In this document: positions 1-10,560 of the stretch, piece after piece
How the letters are laid out: the number at the start of each line of letters is the position of its first letter
Position numbering within the stretch: position 1 is the stretch's first letter
From: Nageia nagi
Taxonomy: Eukaryota > Pinophyta
Reading direction: 5' to 3'
DNA length: 64,000 nucleotides
Assembly (NCBI GenBank): GCA_050084985.1
Contig: JBITNC010000001.1
Location: forward strand, 99,758,001 to 99,822,000
The notes under the pieces: generated by a model
The model's database searches: none
Seen by the model: only the letters and a program-made list of their open reading frames with translations
What the model was told of the DNA's origin: nothing
Position numbers and translations under genes: made by a program

Positions 1-624
1 CATATAGATTACATTTCTATAGAGTCATAATCAGCTACCATCAAGCTAATTGGTTTTTCAGGATTGATCTCCACTAGATTGACTAAAATTCATCCCCTAA
101 TCAATTAGAAAATCATATTCATCAACCTTTATCAAATGATTGGACCATACTAGTCCCTAGCTTTCTAATTGGACCTACTAATCGACCTTATGCATGTCAA
201 ATGTGAAACAATGAGCTAAAATGTAGCTTAGACCAAAAAATTAGGCTTAATTCCTAACATGAAGGACATTGCAAGCTACAAATCTAATCCCTAGCTCCAA
301 GAAATTATAGGAATCAATAACATGATAGATAAGGATAAGAAGGAAGAATTTTTTGTGCCTTGGGAAGGAAACTAATATGGCTATTAACATAAGGTAAAAG
401 AGGAGATGCTTTAGAGCTAACTACTATGTATTCTTTAAGGTTTCAAATGGTATCATTTTATTTGTAGGATATATAAATCTAGAGTTTTTGAGTATCATGT
501 CAGTTTTTTTTTCATTATTTAGGCAGTACCTAACTTTTTTAATATGGAAACTACTCACAAGGAAACTTAAATCCTTTTTAGAGTTATTATAAGGAGAAAT
601 GGCATCAGGAAAGTAAACAAGGAA
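1..624. other. AT-rich sequence without recognisable gene
   Basis: I see no coding region or structural RNA here. It may be the eroded 5' end of the LINE that follows or unrelated intergenic DNA. Confidence 0.4.
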
Positions 625-819
625 GTTCATATTGAAGTTATTTCATGAGTTAATACCCTCATTCTTGATGTTGTTACTCATATTGATGAGTTTAATCAAG
701 CTTGTGCTTGGCTAGAAAATTATATCCTCATATGGTACTTCTTGGGTTGTATTCTTAGGATTTTCATAATCTATAGCTAGATTTGGAACTACTGTACCTC
801 TTATGGCATTAAGGTTGAG

Positions 820-1424
820 GGGATGTAAAACCTCACAAAAGAAATCTTGTTGTTATATTTTCTCATTGAATCTCATGCAAAGTCGATCTTCAACCATAGC
901 CTGTGGTACATTAGTAACTTGTTAGTTTTTTAACATTGGACTTAGGATTTTTTCATTGAGGATGGTGTTTCCCTAGAGGTTCCTATTTAGGTTGAGTTAC
1001 ATGGTCTCTCAGTCCCATTATGGCCCTTTTTATCACCCCTATGGGCATATTTGTTTATGCTGAATAGCCAAAATTCTATGGTATTCATTCTTACGGACAT
1101 ATATGTGTCAATGTATATCTTTCTAAATATCTTAAGGACCATCTTATCATGAAAATTGATCAATTATCCTTTTTTCAATAGCTAATTTACATTAAATTTC
1201 CTAATACTTTTTATCATTTCTTATTGGTTGATTATAAGATTAAAGATTTTCCTCTTATGGATAATCAGTTTAAAGCTTGCACCCCCATAATGAACAACCC
1301 AACCCCAACTCGGGCATCTCAACCTCTAGCAGTTCAAGTTAATAGTAATGGAAATAATGATAATCAAGAGCATGAACCATGGTGGCTAAGAAAAATTACC
1401 AATGGTAGCAAGCAGCCAAACTAG
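820..1424 (+). pseudogene. LINE-A ORF1 remnant (DUF4283-like)
   Basis: Across stop codons the translation shows the pattern of plant LINE ORF1 proteins: an acidic stretch followed by EVPI-VELHGLSVPLW near 980-1025, comparable to the family's WVRLxxLPLxxW motif. It then reads KIKDFPLMDNQFKAC and an Asn/Pro-rich tail up to 1424. ORF1 proteins bind element RNA. This copy cannot make one because several stops and frame changes break it. Assignment rests on motif spacing only. Confidence 0.5.
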
Positions 1425-1995
1425 AAGGACCTTTTGTGTCCCCCATGTTGCATGCATCAAATTCCACTACCATGCAACCTATATCTACCTCCCACCCACC
1501 TCCCGTAATTGGAAACCAACTTGTGATTTATTCATTCTCTTCCTAGGATGAATCAAAGCATTATATCCTAGATGAAAAGTATAAATATGCCTTGTTAATA
1601 CCTCAAAGATCTCATAGTCCTAGCAGAAATATTATGTGCAATCAACAAGAAAAATGACCGTTCAGTATTTTTTTGAATGGTAATCATGAATATTTCCTCT
1701 CAAATCCTTATTCCTCACTTGGGGACTTATAAGATACAGAGGAGCTTGAGGGTGATATGAACCTAAACTCTACTCAATGATTTTTATGTCTTATAATATT
1801 ATATTTCTTACGCCTACAAGAAGTTAAGATTTTTAACTTTAATTTGCATGTACTTGCACCTTTTTTTCCCAATTAGTTTGTTTTATTATAAAACTTATTC
1901 TCAAGACAAAGGTGGTGCAATCACCTTTATGTCACCTAAGTGGTATTCCAATTTTATCTCTTATGGACCCTTTTTTATTTTAACAGGCAACCATT

Positions 1996-2330
1996 TTGGA
2001 TTGTAAACATTATAACTCCAATCATGGCCCCAATAGATGTGCTTTGTGGTGTTGGTTAGACTTTTCTTTACCCCATGCTATTTGGATACTATGTGGTGAT
2101 TTCAATATGATTTTAAAGCTTGATGATAAAGTAGGTCACCTTCCCATGTGTTTGTGTGCCAACAAGCAAGATGCATGGTTTTTTCTGAAAAATAAACATG
2201 GGTTAGTGGATCCCAATGTTTGTTCCTTGGATAAAGATTTTCCAGCATATCTTTAGTTCAATTGGTCCAACTTTCAAGCTAGAGGTGATAGAGTTTTAAA
2301 AATATTGGATAGAACAATTCTTAAAGATCA
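1996..2330 (+). pseudogene. LINE-A endonuclease fragment
   Basis: The translation contains WILCGDFNMIL followed by a conserved AWFFLKNKHGLVDPN segment, which matches the GDFN core of the apurinic-type endonuclease of plant L1 LINEs. The enzyme nicks target DNA to prime reverse transcription. The frame ends at a TAG at about 2254, just before the expected FNW/R-LDR region, which can still be read in fragments to about 2330. It is non-functional. Confidence 0.7.
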
Positions 2331-2922
2331 TTATATTTTATTTTTCATAATGTTACCTTATTTGTACCTCTTATTGATGTGATTCCTAATAATATGATTT
2401 CAAATCACATGCCCATTATTTTCAATGTTGCATTCTCCCTACAACCACCTACGATCTTTCATTCCATTTATGTGTTAATGTATCCTTTCTTCAATACCTA
2501 GTTCCTTTTGAGGTCCTTTAGGGAAATTATATAGATTGAGTGATGGAATGATGTGATCATTCAAACCAATTCCATTTTTCAAGTCCTAGGAGTTAAGTTA
2601 TCCAAGATTCATAAGAATTCCAATAATTCCCTTGGGTAATATCTAGCTAAAGCCTCAATTTATTTCAAATACAATATGATGAGTATTTCTCTGCAATAAC
2701 ATGTTTTCACTATCAAACATGAACTTATGAAATTTGAGCTCTATGAAGCCAAAGGTGCCCAAATCAGGGATTAGGGATAGAGTCTCCAAAGAATTCATTT
2801 AGCAACTCAAACCCTTGAGGCCAAATGTGCAGTTCAAATCCATTATGGATTCAGGTATAAGAATTACAAAACCTCTCATATATCTCCAAAGTGTTTGTCA
2901 AACACTAATAATAGGTATTTTT

Positions 2923-3383
2923 TGAAGTTCTTTATACAAACAATAAATTGAATTACATAAGTAATGCAAAGCTCAAAATGGTTTTGCAACTCAAAGGTAG
3001 AATGCATTCATCAATGGATGCTCACAGTTCACACAACACCATAAACTTGGATTAGATTATTGATAACACACTCCAATAATACAAAAACCTTGAAACAAGA
3101 TCTAAATACATTATATAGGATGTGGGCAACCTTGACTGTTCACTTCATATTCTACTTTAAGCAAAAATGAGAAAAGGAAGTGAAGAGATAATAACTTCTA
3201 ATAAAACACAGTAATCAGTACCAACCAACAGGCTGATTAACTGAAGGACTAACCAATTGATCAGTTACACAGTCAGTCTGCAGTATATTGGTTCTTAGAG
3301 TGGATGTGAAAGATAAAAATAGTAAGCTTGAATTATGGGATTTTTGTGATTTTTAAGATATTTTAACATCTTCAAAGCCTTCA
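2923..3383 (-). repeat. Copia-1 3' LTR
   Basis: About 461 bp, with TG...CA ends on the plus strand and TGAAGGCTTTGAAGATG at its minus-strand start. It aligns along its whole length with 7651-7918 plus 12784-12981. Confidence 0.85.
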
Positions 3384-3398
3384 TATTCCCCCTTGTTG
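3384..3398 (-). other. Copia-1 polypurine tract
   Basis: The minus strand reads AACAAGGGGGAATA immediately before the 3' LTR, the position and composition expected of the plus-strand DNA primer. Confidence 0.6.
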
Positions 3399-3436
3399 AT
3401 AAGACAACCAAAAATTAAGTCTTTTAGTAGCACAAA

Positions 3437-4056
3437 TTAAGATTTTGCCATAGATTTTGTAAATATATTAGCCAATTGATCTTGTGTTAGGCAATACCTC
3501 AATTTTACTATCCCTATATCCACCAAATCTTGGATGAAATGAGTCTTGAAATCGAAATGTTTTATTCTAGAATGATGGACAGGGTTTTGTGCCAACTTAT
3601 TGGCACCTTGGTTGTCACAAAATATGTTAGTTTCATCTTTTTTCTCCTCTCCAATCTCCTTCAATACTTCCTCAACCATAAAGATTATGTTGAAGCACTT
3701 TTCACAGCTATATACTCAACCTCGGTACTTGAAAGAGCTTCAATGGATTGGTTTCTTAACCTCCATGATATCAGAGTTGATCCCTTCCTACTTGTGCTCT
3801 TTTTAACATCCAAATTGTTTCCCCAATCACTATCACTAAAACTTGTGAGTTTGAACTTGGAATTACATGTATAATGTATTCCAAAATTGATTGTTCCCTT
3901 CACATATATGAGGATTCTTTTCACTGCCTTGAGATGAAAAATTAATGGATCACTCATGTATCTTGCAACTAATGAAATGCTAAATTGCAAATTTGGCCTT
4001 GTGTTTGTTAAAAAAATGAGGCTTCCAACAATTCTCATGTACTCTTTCTTGTTCAC
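3437..4056 (-). pseudogene. Copia-1 RNase H region
   Basis: Two abutting minus-strand frames cover the copia RNase H: YMRIVGSLIFLTNTRPNLQF, a SDSDWGNNLDVKKSTSRKGS catalytic segment, ALSSTEVEYIA, then IFCDNQGANKLAQNPVHHSR and DQLANIFTKSM at the C terminus. The enzyme degrades the RNA template during reverse transcription. A frame change near 3680 separates the halves. The end lies about 40 bp from the polypurine tract, as usual for copia. Confidence 0.85.
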
Positions 4057-4059
4057 TTT

Positions 4060-5126
4060 TGGTGCTCAATCTTCTTTGCAAATATGTTCTCCACAGGTGC
4101 AAGTGTTGCAATAGGTGTGCAATTAACCATTTTAAACTTCTTCAGTATATCATGTGCATATTTGGATTATGACTCAAAGATATCTTCTTTTGTTTGATGC
4201 ACCTCCAAGACAAGGAAGTAGCTCATCAAAGCAAGATCTTTCATTTCAAACTCAACCAACATTTGAGTTTTGAAATCCTCATTCATCTTGATATTGTTTC
4301 CCATGAAGATCAAATTATATACATACAAACAAATAATCAAAATATCATATCCATATTTCTTAAAATACAAGTTAAGCTCACTTACACTTCTTTGAAAGCC
4401 CATACTTTTGAAGAATCCATCAGTTCTTGTATACTAAGCTCTTAGATCTTGCTTCAGCCCATACAATGCCTTCTTGAGTTTGTACACATGCTCTTGTCTT
4501 CCTTGAATCTCAAAGCCTTAAGGTTGTGCTACATATACCTCTTCATAGATATACCCATTGAGAAAAGTACTTTTTACATACATGTGTTGGATTGTCCGAC
4601 TTTTGTTTGCAACCAAAGAGAGCACTAATCTTATTTTTTCTTGTCATGCAAATGGTGCAAATGTCTCTTCAAAATCCACACTATAGTGTTGTATGAATCC
4701 TTTTTCCACTAACCTTGCTTTGTATCTTTGAATTCTCCCATCACTCTTGCATTTTGTTTTATACACCCACTTGTAACCAATAACCTTTTTACCTTTGGGA
4801 AACTCACAAAGTTCCTAAGTATCATTCCTCTCAATAGTATCAATCTCCTCTTTCATAGGTTGCATCCAAACAACATTAGAACAAGCTTGTTCATAAAAAT
4901 ATGGTTCAAGAATAGTTGCATTTAAAATAGAATTTGAAATACAGGAATAGAGTGCATAATTTACTATTTCTCCTTTATGATATCTACTACCTTCACCTCC
5001 ATAAAACTGAATGTTCTTTAGTCTTGTGACTAGATTTTCCATTCTCCTCATAATGTTACCATATATTATTTGACTTTTTGGATGATATTTCAACCATCTC
5101 TTTCCTTTGTTACCTTGATTCATCAT
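4060..5126 (-). pseudogene. Copia-1 reverse transcriptase region (broken)
   Basis: Fragments at 4167-4403 (GFQRSVSELNLYFKKYG... LYVYNLIFMGNN) and 4815-5126 (WMQPMKEEIDTIERNDT, the usual RT entry) identify a copia RT. The catalytic YVDD motif reads YVYN here, so both active-site aspartates are lost. The middle of the domain is riddled with stops and frameshifts. Confidence 0.8.
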
Positions 5127-5308
5127 CCTTGCATTGGGTTAGCTTGGTGTACTCACACTTGTTAATGTTGTGGTGGAGCTAGAGAATCTTGGTGAGTTGG
5201 AACACTCACACTTGATAGTTTTCCTTTATTTTTCTAAGTCACAACATACCTAGGCTGCACTTTTGATGATGTTCTCTCCTCCAAACTCCCATCTACAACC
5301 ACTTTCTA

Positions 5309-6190
5309 CTACAATTTTTTATTATAATACTCTCCCCCTTCATCAAAAATGGCATATCTAGGTACAATTTTCTTGTGAATCCTGATATTATAGAATTTAT
5401 GAGCCTTTGAATGCTCACAATATCCTATAAACATGCAAGCTTCATATTTGGCATCCAACTCCCTCCTCTTTTCATCATTTACACATGCATATGCAAGACA
5501 ACCAAACACTCTCAAGTTTTGCAAATTTGGTTTTCTTTCAAACCAAAGCTTCATAGGGGGTAATTTTATCCAAGCTTCTTTTAGGATACCTATTCAAAAT
5601 GTACATAGTTATTCTTATTGCTTTAGCCCAATAAACATTGGACAAATTCTTATTTTGCATCATGCTTCTAGCCATCTCAACCAATGTCATATTTTTCCTT
5701 TTTGCTACACCATTTTGTTATGGTGTGTAGGAAGAGGTAAGGTGTTTCCTAATTCCATTCTCTTTATAGAAATCATTGCTACAGTATCCTCCTCCTCTAT
5801 CACTTCTCAAAGACTTCACATTACACCCACTTTTCTTTTCAACAAAAGTTTTAAATTCCTTAAAACAGTCAAATGCTTCATCCTTTCTCTTGATGAAATA
5901 AGCCCAACATATTCTAGTGAAATCATCAATGAAAGTGATAAAGTAAGAAGATTTACCAAAACTTTAAGTTTGCATAGGCCCACAAATGTTCGTATGGACC
6001 AATTGAATAGGGTGTTTGGCTCTCCATGCTTCTTCCTTTGGAAACTTTCTCCTTGCTTTCTTTCCAAGTGCACATCCTTCACACACATCTTTACAATATT
6101 CTACTTGTATCAGCCGTCTCACCATTGATGGAAGAGTATACAAACTCTAAAAATTCAAATGCCCAAGCCTCATATGCCAAAGTGCTTTTC
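5309..6190 (-). pseudogene. Copia-1 integrase region (broken)
   Basis: The C-terminal integrase signature is clear at 5309-5554: LRVFGCLAYACVNDEKRREL and CMFIGYCEHSKAHKFYN. Upstream, 5816-6088 carries the integrase entry with GESFQRKKHGEPN. The catalytic core between them is readable only in pieces. Integrase joins element cDNA to host DNA; this copy cannot. Confidence 0.8.
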
Positions 6191-6194
6191 TATC

Positions 6195-6449
6195 TTAAAT
6201 TCCCACAAATACAAAGCCTCCATCCTTCTCAATAAACTTTACTGGAAAGAATTTATTTGAAGTCATGTGAAAAGTAGTAACAAGCCTTCCATCATGGTTT
6301 TTATCATAAATTTTAAACATGTTATCCTCAAACACCAATTTGTAGTTATTTTCTATCATTTGGCCAAGGCTCAACAAACTTTTTCTCAAATCTGGATTAT
6401 AATAAATATCTTTTATTTTCATAGTTTCCTTCTTTGTTGGAACTTGCAT
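6195..6449 (-). pseudogene. Copia-1 protease/pre-integrase segment
   Basis: Reads IKDIYYNPDLRKSLLSLGQMIENNYKLVFEDN in short order, the conserved 'leads to LLSVGQL' stretch between protease and the integrase zinc domain of copia polyproteins. The protease active site upstream is not readable. Confidence 0.75.
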
Positions 6450-6708
6450 TTCTCATTTGCCAACAATCTCTAAGCTCTTATCATCTCCTAATATTACACT
6501 TGACCTGTAGTAATAATCAATTGAGGAGATTAGGAGATGCTCATCAATCATGTGGTTTGTGTAGCCACTATCCAAGAGCCCAATTTCATCTTCAAGCTTT
6601 TGAAGCGTTACAATTCAAAGAAATAACTACTCTTCACCATACCCATGCTCTTCTTCTCCATAGTGGGCTGATTTACCTTCATGTTCTTGTTTCATACTGC
6701 ATTCATAC

Positions 6709-7560
6709 TCAAGATGGCCAATTTATTGAAATAAAAATATTGCAAATTCCTCTTATCTTTATCTCTACCTCCTCTTCCAGAGTGTCTCTCCCTTGATGCA
6801 TATGCTCAATCATTTTTTGTACTTTGTTCTCTTCCTCTTCCTCTTCCAAAAGAGCCTCTTCTTCCTCCTCTTCTGAATCAGCCTCTTCCTCTTGAACCTC
6901 TACCTTGTCCTTCATTCTCTTTGATGGAGAATGCTTGCTCATCACTATTTCTTATTATTATCTTTGTTCACTTCAAAACTCTCTCTTCATGTGATGTAAG
7001 AGAGCCAATTAAGTGGTCAATTTCCATGGTAGAGAGATCCTTTATTTCTTCAATAATGAGTGCAACATGATCATACCTCTCAGTTAAAGTTCTTAAAACC
7101 TTCTTGATGACAATCTCCTTCTCTTTTTCCTCTCCAAGAGTGGCCATTTTATTGACTATGGCTTTCACCCTTACATAGTAATCTCCAGCAATCTCCTTTT
7201 CTTCCTACTTCAAATTGTCAAACTCCCTTCTCAATGTTTGGAGTTTCAACTCTTTCACCTTAAGGCTCCCTTGGTAGCCTTTTCTCAATATTTCTGATGC
7301 TTCTTGGGCTGAGACACAAGCTGAGATTCTAGGAAAAATGCTCTTATCCAAAGTTGCTTGGATGAAGGAGAGATCCATGGAATTTTTCTTCTCTTTCTCC
7401 TTTGCGTCCTTCTTTACATTTGCAATCAAGGCACTCTAATCAACTAGATCATTGTAACTAGCCTCTACAATATCCCAGTAGCTTCTTCCCTTTAGGAGAG
7501 TCTTCATCTAAATGCTCTAGTACTCATAGTCACTCCCATCAAACTCTAGAATGGGGATTG
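6709..7560 (-). pseudogene. Copia-1 gag (UBN2-type) remnant
   Basis: Three minus-strand frames (7205-7429, 6968-7168, 6709-6945) give the gag core: a Lys-rich helical start, LTERYDHVALIIEEIKDLST, MEIDHLIGSLTSHEERV, then a long Glu-rich tract. The DLST...LIGSL...HEER order is diagnostic of copia UBN2 gag. Gag forms the particle that packages element RNA. Stops and frame changes break it. Confidence 0.8.
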
Positions 7561-7637
7561 CATTTGAGTTGCTTACCATGTCTTCTCTTCTCTTCCTGGA
7601 CAACTTCTTGAACCCAATCTAATTCAATCCAATGAAG

Positions 7638-7649
7638 ATCTAATACCAA
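7638..7649 (-). other. Copia-1 primer-binding site
   Basis: Minus strand TGGTATTAGATC, a lightly mutated complement of the initiator tRNA-Met 3' end (TGGTATCAGAGC), one base inside the 5' LTR. Confidence 0.75.
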
Positions 7650-7650
7650 A

Positions 7651-7918
7651 TAAAGTTATTTAATACAAATAATAAATTGAATTACATAAGTACTTCAAAG
7701 CTCAAAATGGTTCTACAACTCAAAGGTAGAATGCATTCATCAATGGATGCACATAGTTCACATAACACCATAAAATTTTATTAGATTATTGAAAACACAC
7801 TCCAACAATACCAAAACTTTGAAATAAGATCTAAATACATTCTACAGGTTGTGGGCAACTTGGATTGTTCACTTCATATTCTACTCTAAGCAAAAATGAG
7901 GAAAAGAAATGAACAGAC
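7651..7918 (-). repeat. Copia-1 5' LTR, segment 1
   Basis: First 268 bp (plus-strand order) of the right LTR. It is interrupted at 7918/7919 by Copia-2. The expected terminal TG is mutated to TA. Confidence 0.85.
7914..7918. repeat. Copia-2 target-site duplication, left copy
   Basis: cagac here against gagac at 12784-12788, one mismatch. Removing one copy restores a right LTR of 461 bp, the same length as the left LTR. Confidence 0.8.
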
Positions 7919-8110
7919 TGTTGGCGTGAGTCCCAAAATTAGCCAGTTATGGAAATCTTAGATTTAGGAATCCCTTCATTCAAGGGACAAACATGATTGT
8001 AGCCGTGAATATTGTACAGACGTAGAATAGCTTCCAAAAATAGTTTCTTGTATCTCTATATCTTGTACTCAATTTTATGAAATTGATAGGAAAGAAAGTC
8101 ACGTTTGACA
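7919..8110 (+). repeat. Copia-2 5' LTR
   Basis: 192 bp from TGTTGGCGTGAG to CACGTTTGACA. It differs from the 3' LTR at four sites, three of them G/A transitions. Confidence 0.95.
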
Positions 8111-8122
8111 TGGTATCAGAGC
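8111..8122 (+). other. Copia-2 primer-binding site
   Basis: TGGTATCAGAGC, an exact match to the initiator tRNA-Met type primer site, immediately after the 5' LTR. Confidence 0.95.
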
Positions 8123-8180
8123 ATGATCTTGGGTTCCCTATTTTTTAATCAGGCAGGGGTCAAGATTTTGCTCGGCCTTC

Positions 8181-9095
8181 ATGGCTAACTCCACTGAAAA
8201 CATCCTTGATAGTCTAACATCAAAAATGATGGAGGTTTTGTCAAGGGTCCAGACCTCTTCCTCTCCCATCACTGATTCCCCGATGGTTCCAATCAACATC
8301 AAGTTGGATGGTTCCAACTATGGATTATGGTCCCAGGTTGTTGAGATGTACATCTCAAGAAAAGATAAACTGGGATACATCAATGGAGACTACCCCCAAC
8401 CACCAGAAACCAACCCCTCCTTTCATAAGTGGCACACTGAGAATGCCATGGTGAAAGGCTGGTTGATCAACTCCATGGACCATTCCTTGGTCGTGAACTT
8501 TATTCGCTACCCAACAGCTAAGCAGGTATGGGACTCTGCTGCCACAACATACTTTGATGGAATTGACACCTCGTAGGTATATGAGCTCAGACATCGTGTA
8601 TCTCGAATGAAGCAAGCAGATGGATCTATAGAAAAATACTATAATGATCTACAGGGTTTGTGGCGAGAGATCGATTTTCGTCAACTGAATCCAATGAAAT
8701 GTGAAATTGACATACAAAGCTACAACTCCATTTTACAAGAGAAGCGAGTATACACTTTTCTTGATGGACTAGATGATCGATTGGATCATGTTCGGAGCGA
8801 TGTTATTCGCCTGAAACCTTTCCCTTCAATTGAGCAGGCATATGCTCACATTCGAAGGGAAGATCTCCGACAATCTAATGATGATATCGAGAGCAGAAGC
8901 AGTGGCTAGTGGTGTTGTTATGGCCATCAAAGGCATGAAATATGGCCATTTCACACAAGTTTGGGTCCTCCTCACGCTCCAAAGGTCATTCTGATGGGAA
9001 TAAGTGCACTCACTATGGGAGTACAAAACACACTCGGGAAACCTGTTTCAAATTACATGGCTACCCAGACTGGTGGCATGAATTACAAGCCTGAA
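8181..9095 (+). pseudogene. Copia-2 gag with zinc knuckle
   Basis: Gag starts at the ATG at 8181 (MANSTENILDSL) and shows the UBN2/retrotran_gag entry LDGSNYGLWSQVVEMYISRKDK followed by W-N-V-W-S type helices. An in-frame TAG at 8574 stands where related elements have a Gln codon before VYELRHR. Reading resumes to 8909, and after a frameshift a CCHC knuckle follows at about 9005-9095 (KCTHYGSTKHTRETC). The knuckle's second Cys is Tyr, so zinc binding would be impaired. Gag packages the RNA. Confidence 0.9.
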
Positions 9096-9229
9096 AGTAA
9101 TGAGATGCTCCTGCAACTGAAGATGTCCTAGGTCAAGCAACGGTAGCCACGGTTGGATCTCAACTCTCTCTTATTCCTGTAGCTGAACATTCTACCTCAA
9201 CCCCAGATCAAGGTAATTATGGTCAAGTT

Positions 9230-9655
9230 TTTTGCAGCTCTACTACTTGGAATGATGATGCTTGGATTATCGACTCCAGAGCGACAGATCATATGACATT
9301 TGATCCAAATGACTTCTCCAACACAACTCAGCCACAGAGGACTTGCATTGCCAATGCCAATGGGGCCACTTACCCAGTCACAGGGGCTGGAACCGTGCTC
9401 CTATCTCCTTCTCTCTCTCTAGCTCACACACTTCTTGTTCCATCCCTCTCCAACAAGTTGATGTCTGTGAGTCAAGTTACTGAAGAGCTTAATTGTGTTG
9501 TGTTGATATACTCTACTTTTTGTCTTCTTCAAGATGTTCTCAGCAAGGAGATTATTGGGCATGGTACTAAGAGGGAGGGACTGTACTACCTTGATGACTT
9601 CAGCCTAGGCAAAGCAAATCACATGCACCATCAAACCAGTAGCCATGAACGGTAG
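9230..9655 (+). pseudogene. Copia-2 aspartic protease, active site mutated
   Basis: The WIIDSRATDHMTF segment at about 9264-9300 is the copia protease active site, where the family has D-S-G-A. The Gly codon is AGA (Arg) here, which should abolish polyprotein cleavage. The conserved downstream LLVPSLSNKLMSVSQVTEEL region follows, leading into the pre-integrase segment. Confidence 0.88.
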
Positions 9656-10560
9656 ATTTGGCTATGGCATAAGCGCTTGGGGCACCCATCATTCGGCTAT
9701 CTCCGACATCTACTCCCATCTTTATTTTCCCATTTGCAGAATGTGGACTTTAAATGTGAGACATGTATCAAGGCTAAAATCCAACGAGTTTCTTATCTAG
9801 TTAGCTTGAATAAAACTACTACTCCATTTGCATTGATACACTCCGATGTGTGGGGACCATCCCCGATACCTACTTCCTCTAGTCACTGTTGGTTTGTAAT
9901 TTTTGTCGATAATTGTACTCGAATGACATGGCTCTATCAGCTAAAAACCAAAGACAAAGTTTTCACCATTTTCAAGCATTTCATGCCATGGTTCAGACTC
10001 AATTCTCTTCCAAGATAAAAATTCTTCGTTCCGATAATGGTGGCAAATTCATCAACCAAATATTTCAGGCCTATTTCCAACAACATGGCCTCCTCCATGA
10101 GACCTCATGCTCACACACACCACAACAAAATGGTGTCATCGAGAGGAAAAATCAGCATATTTTGGAAACATCCCGTGCCCTACTCCTTGGAGAAATGGTG
10201 CTGAGTTGCCATTGGGGGGATGCTGTGGCTACTGCCATGTACTTAATCAACCGTATGCTATCTAAAATTTTACACTTTAAAACCCCCTTACAAATCCTCT
10301 CTACTCATATACCCCTTCCTTCAATATTGATGCTTCCTCCTAGAATTTTCGAGTGTGTTACTTTTTTCCACCTCCACAAGAATCAACGTACCAAACTGGA
10401 CCCATGTGTCATTCGATGCTTATTTTTGGGATATGGTTTACATAAAAAAGGCTTTCGATGCTATGACCCCACTACCAACCGAACCTGTATCACCATGGAC
10501 GTTACATTTCTTGAGTTCGAGAATTTCTATCCTTCACCGGTACCCAATTCTTCCCTTCAG
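9656..10560 (+). pseudogene. Copia-2 integrase
   Basis: The HHCC zinc domain (LWHKRLGHPSFGYL ... CETCIKAK) leads into the catalytic core, with all three acidic positions present: HSDVWGP, RSDNGGKF and PQQNGVIERK. A frameshift at about 9995 moves reading between frames. The C-terminal FLGYGLHKKGFRCYDP region is intact. Integration chemistry residues are retained, but the frame break prevents a full protein. Confidence 0.9.

Larger units (their letters stand above)
625..2922 (+). mobile_element. LINE-A, left part (decayed L1-type non-LTR retrotransposon)
   Basis: Plus-strand remnants of an ORF1 protein (about 820-1424) and of an endonuclease (1996-2330) are readable despite many stops. The element is cut at 2922/2923 by a copia insertion and resumes at about 12987 with its reverse transcriptase, in the same orientation and in the expected ORF1-EN-RT order. 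The 5' boundary is a guess because the first kilobase is heavily eroded. Confidence 0.65.
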
